Source: Nostoc favosum CHAB5714 (GTDB taxonomy: Bacteria; Cyanobacteriota; Cyanobacteriia; Cyanobacteriales; Nostocaceae). From it: a DNA stretch of 64,000 nt. Made by a program: the position numbers and the translations under genes. Of the stretch, positions 60,609 to 64,000 are shown piece by piece (position 1 is the stretch's first letter; the number at the start of each line of letters is the position of its first letter). A model generated the notes under the pieces. It ran no database searches and was not told the origin of the DNA. It saw only the letters and a list, made by a program, of their open reading frames with translations. Location: assembly GCF_020829495.1 (NCBI RefSeq), contig NZ_JAIVFQ010000032.1:1-64000 (forward strand), read 5' to 3'.

Positions 60609-62006
60609 TTAAAAAACTACCTCAAAACTAGCGCTAGTTAGAGCAGGAAAGGAGGTAGCACCCAATTGTGCAAATTTACCGCCGGAATTAATCTCAGCAA
60701 AATTATCCGCCGAACCATTGGGGTTATAAAAGAGACTACCATTTGCGCTATTATAAACAATCAACGCACTACTAATTGCTGCTAAAGTATCGTTTGTTAC
60801 TGTGGCAAAGTCTGCGGAATTTAATTCAGTTGGGAAGAATGAGTTACTTAGAGCGGTAAAGGTATATTTAGATAGTTGGATCTTGTCTTGCTTAGGATTG
60901 AAGTCACCAATAATATCAACTCCGAGTTCCTTAATATCAAACTTTGATCCTGTTGCAAATGCAAACTTATCTGAACCAGCGCCTCCTTTTAAGAAGTCGT
61001 CCCCACTATCTCCCTGTAGGTAATCGTTGCCTTTATTCCCGATCAGAATATCTTTTCCACTACTGCCAAAAAGAATATCATCACCGTTGCCGCCCAGAAG
61101 GTTGTCGTCATCACTACCCCCATCTATTCTGTCTGCACCATCTCCACCAATAAGGATGTCAGAACCTGCTCCCCCATCAATGTAATGGTTGCCAATAACA
61201 CCAGAAAGCGAAATATTGTCATCACCGTCCCCAGCAAAAATAACCTGATTGCCAGCCGGAAAATTCCCCCAATTAAAGGTATCATCTCCATTTGTCGTAA
61301 CAATATCAGTACTTATCACATTTTTGGCTCGAGCAACTGCCTCTTTTATCGCATCAGCAAAATTCTCACTTTTAGAACCAAGAGTCACTACACCACCTCG
61401 ACCAAGCTGGGTAATTAGTATCTCGTAATCGAGTGCAACATCACTCGTAGTTAGAAAAATTGGAATAATGTTATTTGCTTCTAGCGCAGTTTTTACTTGT
61501 CCAATCTCTGGATAATCTTCATTAGGATCAATTACACCATCTCCATTATTGGCAATAGTATCACTTGGACTAACTGCTGCCCGATCGCCGGCAACGTGAT
61601 AAACAGCATCGGTGGCTATTATGACAACACGAAATGAACCTACTCTGTAGCCGAGACTGCCACCGCTATCTAAAGCTGCGTACAAAAGTGCGTCTAATTG
61701 TGATTCGGGCCCATCATTGCCACCAAAAGCTGCAAAGTCAAAGATTTTGTCTTTGACTGTTGTTACATTATTTGTCAAAGCGACTTCTGCTTGATATACA
61801 TAGTCAGCGTAACCCCCAAAAGGCGGAATTGGCTTATCCTTGAAAGAAGCAATACCAAATTTCAGGTCATTACCAAAGATCCTTGCTAACATCGGGTTGG
61901 TTAACCGATTTACCGTCCCAGGAAGTACGGCTTTTAGCTTGCCCAAATCGTCATCTGATGACGATGTTAAGTCTTTGAGCAGAACAATATCAGATACTAA
62001 AGTCAT
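60609..62006 (-). CDS. Integrin-beta-like VWA domain plus RTX calcium repeats
   Basis: 465 residues. The N-terminal domain (about 1-230) resembles the VWA-type I-like domain of integrin beta chains: VLLKDLTSSSDDDLGKLK (MIDAS-like D12-x-T14-x-S16), FGIASFKDKPIPPFGG, and a later VVIIATDAVYHVAGD. From about 255 to 355 there are RTX nonapeptides (GGAGSDILIGGDGADRIDGG, GNGDDILFG) for calcium. The C-terminal region (about 360-465) ends with KFAQLGATSF and resembles RTX secretion tails. It is probably exported by a type I system and binds calcium and a partner at the cell surface. No T1SS gene is nearby. Confidence 0.85.
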   Translation of the reverse strand: MTLVSDIVLLKDLTSSSDDDLGKLKAVLPGTVNRLTNPMLARIFGNDLKFGIASFKDKPIPPFGGYADYVYQAEVALTNNVTTVKDKIFDFAAFGGNDGPESQLDALLYAALDSGGSLGYRVGSFRVVIIATDAVYHVAGDRAAVSPSDTIANNGDGVIDPNEDYPEIGQVKTALEANNIIPIFLTTSDVALDYEILITQLGRGGVVTLGSKSENFADAIKEAVARAKNVISTDIVTTNGDDTFNWGNFPAGNQVIFAGDGDDNISLSGVIGNHYIDGGAGSDILIGGDGADRIDGGSDDDNLLGGNGDDILFGSSGKDILIGNKGNDYLQGDSGDDFLKGGAGSDKFAFATGSKFDIKELGVDIIGDFNPKQDKIQLSKYTFTALSNSFFPTELNSADFATVTNDTLAAISSALIVYNSANGSLFYNPNGSADNFAEINSGGKFAQLGATSFPALTSASFEVVF

Positions 62007-62316
62007 AGTTTTTCCCTGTGGCTATTTTTATTAATCGGTTGTATTGCAAAATGCCTGAACACTATTTCAGCTTGATATTAGCAAGGTTAATTGATTTAAG
62101 ATAGTACTTAAACTGAAGAAAATATAATCTCTTTCAACAAATATTTGCTTTGTCCTTACTCAGGCTTGATTTCGTTTGTCTGGGGCTTGTTATTTAATTG
62201 GTTGTACCCTACTAACGTTATAATCGCAGACTTAACGAGAGAGAATGTCACAATATATGAGTTAAGCTAAAGTGCGTCAATGGGCCAGCAGTGAAGACAA
62301 TGCTTTGGATTAGAGG
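62007..62316. other. 310-bp divergent gap
   Basis: Between the RTX protein gene and the methyltransferase gene. AT-rich with possible -10 boxes, no repeats of the families seen elsewhere and no coding frame. Confidence 0.5.
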
Positions 62317-63441
62317 ATGAATCAGTATTTTGCAACGGTTGCTCGTGGATTAGAAACCCTCGCGGCTCAGGAGTTAGAGCAACTGGGTGCTCATTCAGTG
62401 GAGCCTGGGTTTTGCGGTGTAGCCTTTGAGGGCGATCGCACTCTGCTTTATCGCGTCAACATCTGGGCTAGGCTGCCGTTCCGAATCTTGGTGAATATCT
62501 ATGAGTTTACATGCCTTGATGCCAAGGATCTCTATCGCGGCATCCAGAGTATCGATTGGCAAAAGTATCTCACGCCAGACATGACGCTGGCAGTGAATAC
62601 TACGGGCAAAAACGATCGCCTCAATCACACCCACTTCACATCTCTCCAGATCAAAAATGCGATCGTTGACCAGCAGAAAGAAAATCTGGGTGAGCGTTCA
62701 AATGTAGAGCTTCATGATCCAGATGTGCGGATCAATGTTCATATTGAACGTGACTTTTGTACCGTTAAACTCGACAGTTCTGGAAATAGTCTGCATCGCC
62801 GAGGCTACCGTCCTGCGGTTGGAGCAGCCCCTCTAAAGGAATCTCTGGCTGCTGCCCTGATTCAGCTTTCGGGCTGGGAGCCAAACCAGATGTTCTATGA
62901 CCCTCTCTGTGGATCTGGCACTTTACCCTTGGAAGCTAGCTTAAAGGCACTGAACATAGCACCAGGACTGTTTCGGGATTCCTTTGGATTTGAAAATTGG
63001 CTCGATTTTGATTTATCCCTTTTAGAAAAGCTGCTCCAAGAAGCTAAGGATAGCCAACTGGATACCCTGACCGCGCCTATTTGGGGAAGCGATCGCGATG
63101 AAAATATAATCGAGCAAGCGATTCACAATGCTCAAAACTGCGGCGTTGATAACCATGTATGGTTTTCTCAAATGGAGCTTGCTGATGTTGTTGCCCCCGC
63201 AGACAGTGGGGTTTTATTCTGCAATCCACCTTATGGCGAACGCCTGGGGCGAGATAGTGATTTAGGGGCGTTCTATAAACTTTTGGGCGATGTGCTGAAA
63301 CAACGCTTCAAAGGCTGGACTGCGTTTGTGTTGAGTGGCAACAAGGAACTGTCTCAATCGATTGGACTAAAATCATCCCAGCGAATTGCGGTGTACAACG
63401 GAACGTTGCCCTGTCAGTTAATGAAATATGAGTTGTATTAA
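62317..63441 (+). CDS. THUMP-domain class I RNA methyltransferase (RlmL-N/YcbY-like)
   Basis: 374 residues. The N-terminus MNQYFATVARGLETLAAQEL and a THUMP RNA-binding domain (about 45-160, VRINVHIERDFCTVKLDSSGNSLHRRGYR) precede a Rossmann methyltransferase domain with the SAM motif FYDPLCGSGTLPLEA, GSDRDENII and the catalytic CNPPYGERLG (NPPY) motif for N-methylation of a base. It matches the N-terminal half of RlmL/YcbY, which makes m2G in 23S rRNA. A tRNA target cannot be excluded. Monocistronic. Confidence 0.92.
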   Translation: MNQYFATVARGLETLAAQELEQLGAHSVEPGFCGVAFEGDRTLLYRVNIWARLPFRILVNIYEFTCLDAKDLYRGIQSIDWQKYLTPDMTLAVNTTGKNDRLNHTHFTSLQIKNAIVDQQKENLGERSNVELHDPDVRINVHIERDFCTVKLDSSGNSLHRRGYRPAVGAAPLKESLAAALIQLSGWEPNQMFYDPLCGSGTLPLEASLKALNIAPGLFRDSFGFENWLDFDLSLLEKLLQEAKDSQLDTLTAPIWGSDRDENIIEQAIHNAQNCGVDNHVWFSQMELADVVAPADSGVLFCNPPYGERLGRDSDLGAFYKLLGDVLKQRFKGWTAFVLSGNKELSQSIGLKSSQRIAVYNGTLPCQLMKYELY

Positions 63442-63466
63442 GACAGAATCGAGCAGATTTTGCGAT

Positions 63467-63740
63467 TTATGCTTTCGCAGGATATTTAAGGCGATCGTTG
63501 TTAACTAATGTTGCCTTAACTATTTCCGAAATGACCCATAGTTCCCGAGCCAGCCCTTGCAGAGCAGATTTGCTCATGGCATAAACGCCGCCAATAAATG
63601 GCATACGTTCGGCGTTGGTGCTGCCTATGTTGATGATGCGTTCGCCCTCTTTCATGTGCTTGACTGCGGCCTGCATCGCAACAAACACGGCACGCACGTT
63701 AATAGCGAAGGTTCGATCAAAGTCCGCGAGGGTGAAATTA
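63467..63740 (-). pseudogene. Internal fragment of a short-chain dehydrogenase/reductase gene
   Basis: DNA encodes DNFTLADFDRTFAINVRAVFVAMQAAVKHM, then GGRIINIGS-like RIINIGSTNAER and the active-site YAMSK (Tyr and Lys) of SDR enzymes, ending at ALQGLAREL. The N-terminal Rossmann half (TGxxxGxG) and the C-terminal third are missing. CGTCAAC heptamers lie immediately upstream. The frame can be opened from an upstream ATG at 63826, but this would add heptamer-encoded residues and no NAD(P) site, so it is non-functional. Confidence 0.8.
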
Positions 63741-63779
63741 TCTGATCTGTAATAAGCTGTTACGCATAAAACTAGTACA

Positions 63780-63850
63780 TTTACCTGATGACTGTTGACC
63801 GTTGACTGATGACCGATAACCGTCAACCGTCAACCGTCAACCGTCAACGA
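63780..63850. repeat. CGTCAAC heptamer tandem repeat
   Basis: Imperfect GTTGACC/TGATGACC words pass into five CGTCAAC copies (to about 63848). It is another short tandem repeat of the heptamer class and lies where the SDR gene lost its 5' end. Confidence 0.8.
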
Positions 63851-63944
63851 TTATAAAGAATGTTTATATAATTTAGACGCATATCAGCTTATCATGTCCG
63901 CTTGATTGCTTATTAAACCCGAAGAACCCCAAAGAGTCAAAGCT

Positions 63945-64000
63945 ATGCTTTGTCTCCCCTCCTGCTTGCGGGGAGGGGTTGGGGGTGGGGTGTAATGACT
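63945..64000. repeat. GC-rich dispersed repeat at right edge
   Basis: CTCCCCTCCTGCTTGCGGGGAGGGG forms a hairpin followed by TTGGGGGTGGGGTG, related to the one near 15.46 kb. It is cut by the window edge. Confidence 0.55.

Overview
The window looks like chromosomal DNA of a filamentous, heterocyst-type cyanobacterium (Nostocales, Nostoc/Anabaena-like). The octamer GCGATCGC (HIP1) is scattered through coding and non-coding DNA. Heptameric short tandem repeats (GGGCATT, GGGAGTA, TTAGGAG, GAATTAC and CGTCAAC types) fill many gaps. Several genes are typical of cyanobacteria: a gamma-tocopherol-methyltransferase-like enzyme, an NTRC thioredoxin reductase-thioredoxin fusion, a ClpR/ClpP3 pair, XisH/XisI, DUF4327, Uma2 nucleases and SPINDLY-type glycosyltransferases. 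I saw no rRNA, tRNA, CRISPR array or prophage.

Layout. 1-900: the first codons of a TnpB gene running off the left edge, an array of 62-bp hairpin repeats and a MITE-like element. 0.9-15.4 kb: mostly housekeeping (tocopherol methylation, KtrB/KtrA K+ uptake, queA, YraN, a wall amidase, pyrG) mixed with small accessory genes, including an HNH/glycine-rich protein broken by one in-frame stop. 15.5-25 kb: an HSDR_N-like protein, a gene made of six 174-bp FG-GAP-like repeats, a MITE with a perfect 10-bp target duplication, a ROK kinase, an ABC permease, XisH/XisI, NTRC and a decaying Rpn-type gene. 24.8-34.6 kb: a surface-structure island with a type IV pilin, two SPINDLY/OGT-like transferases, a 1275-residue multidomain methyltransferase/glycosyltransferase, and a REP-associated transposase surrounded by its own REP palindromes. 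35.4-47.2 kb: an FHA-kinase with a zinc-ribbon PP2C phosphatase, a substrate-binding protein gene stopped by an inserted repeat, an aminotransferase, a J-domain protein, clpR-clpP3 and two overlapping VWA genes.

47.2-55.9 kb is a rearranged accessory zone. It holds two PIN-type toxin-antitoxin modules, a decayed DUF433/DUF5615 pair, an APH-like kinase, a stand-alone CheB domain, a Crp regulator, two more copies of the 62-bp array, orphan copies of the VWA gene tail, and a VOC gene split by a small MITE, with a second copy of its 5' part 6.5 kb away. 55.9-64 kb returns to ordinary genes (PIN-TRAM protein, hemW, galU, an integrin-beta-like VWA/RTX protein, a THUMP RNA methyltransferase) and ends in an SDR fragment.

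The most notable signals are small mobile or repetitive DNA acting on genes. A 29-nt palindromic repeat reads as a HIP1 octamer opened by exactly 21 nt, and two copies lie in one gene, one of them adding a TAG stop. Low-complexity intergenic repeats are inserted in frame inside queA and the PP2C gene. One MITE family has two copies here, each with a perfect 10-bp target duplication. A 62-bp hairpin array occurs at three loci, two of them sharing leader and trailer sequence.
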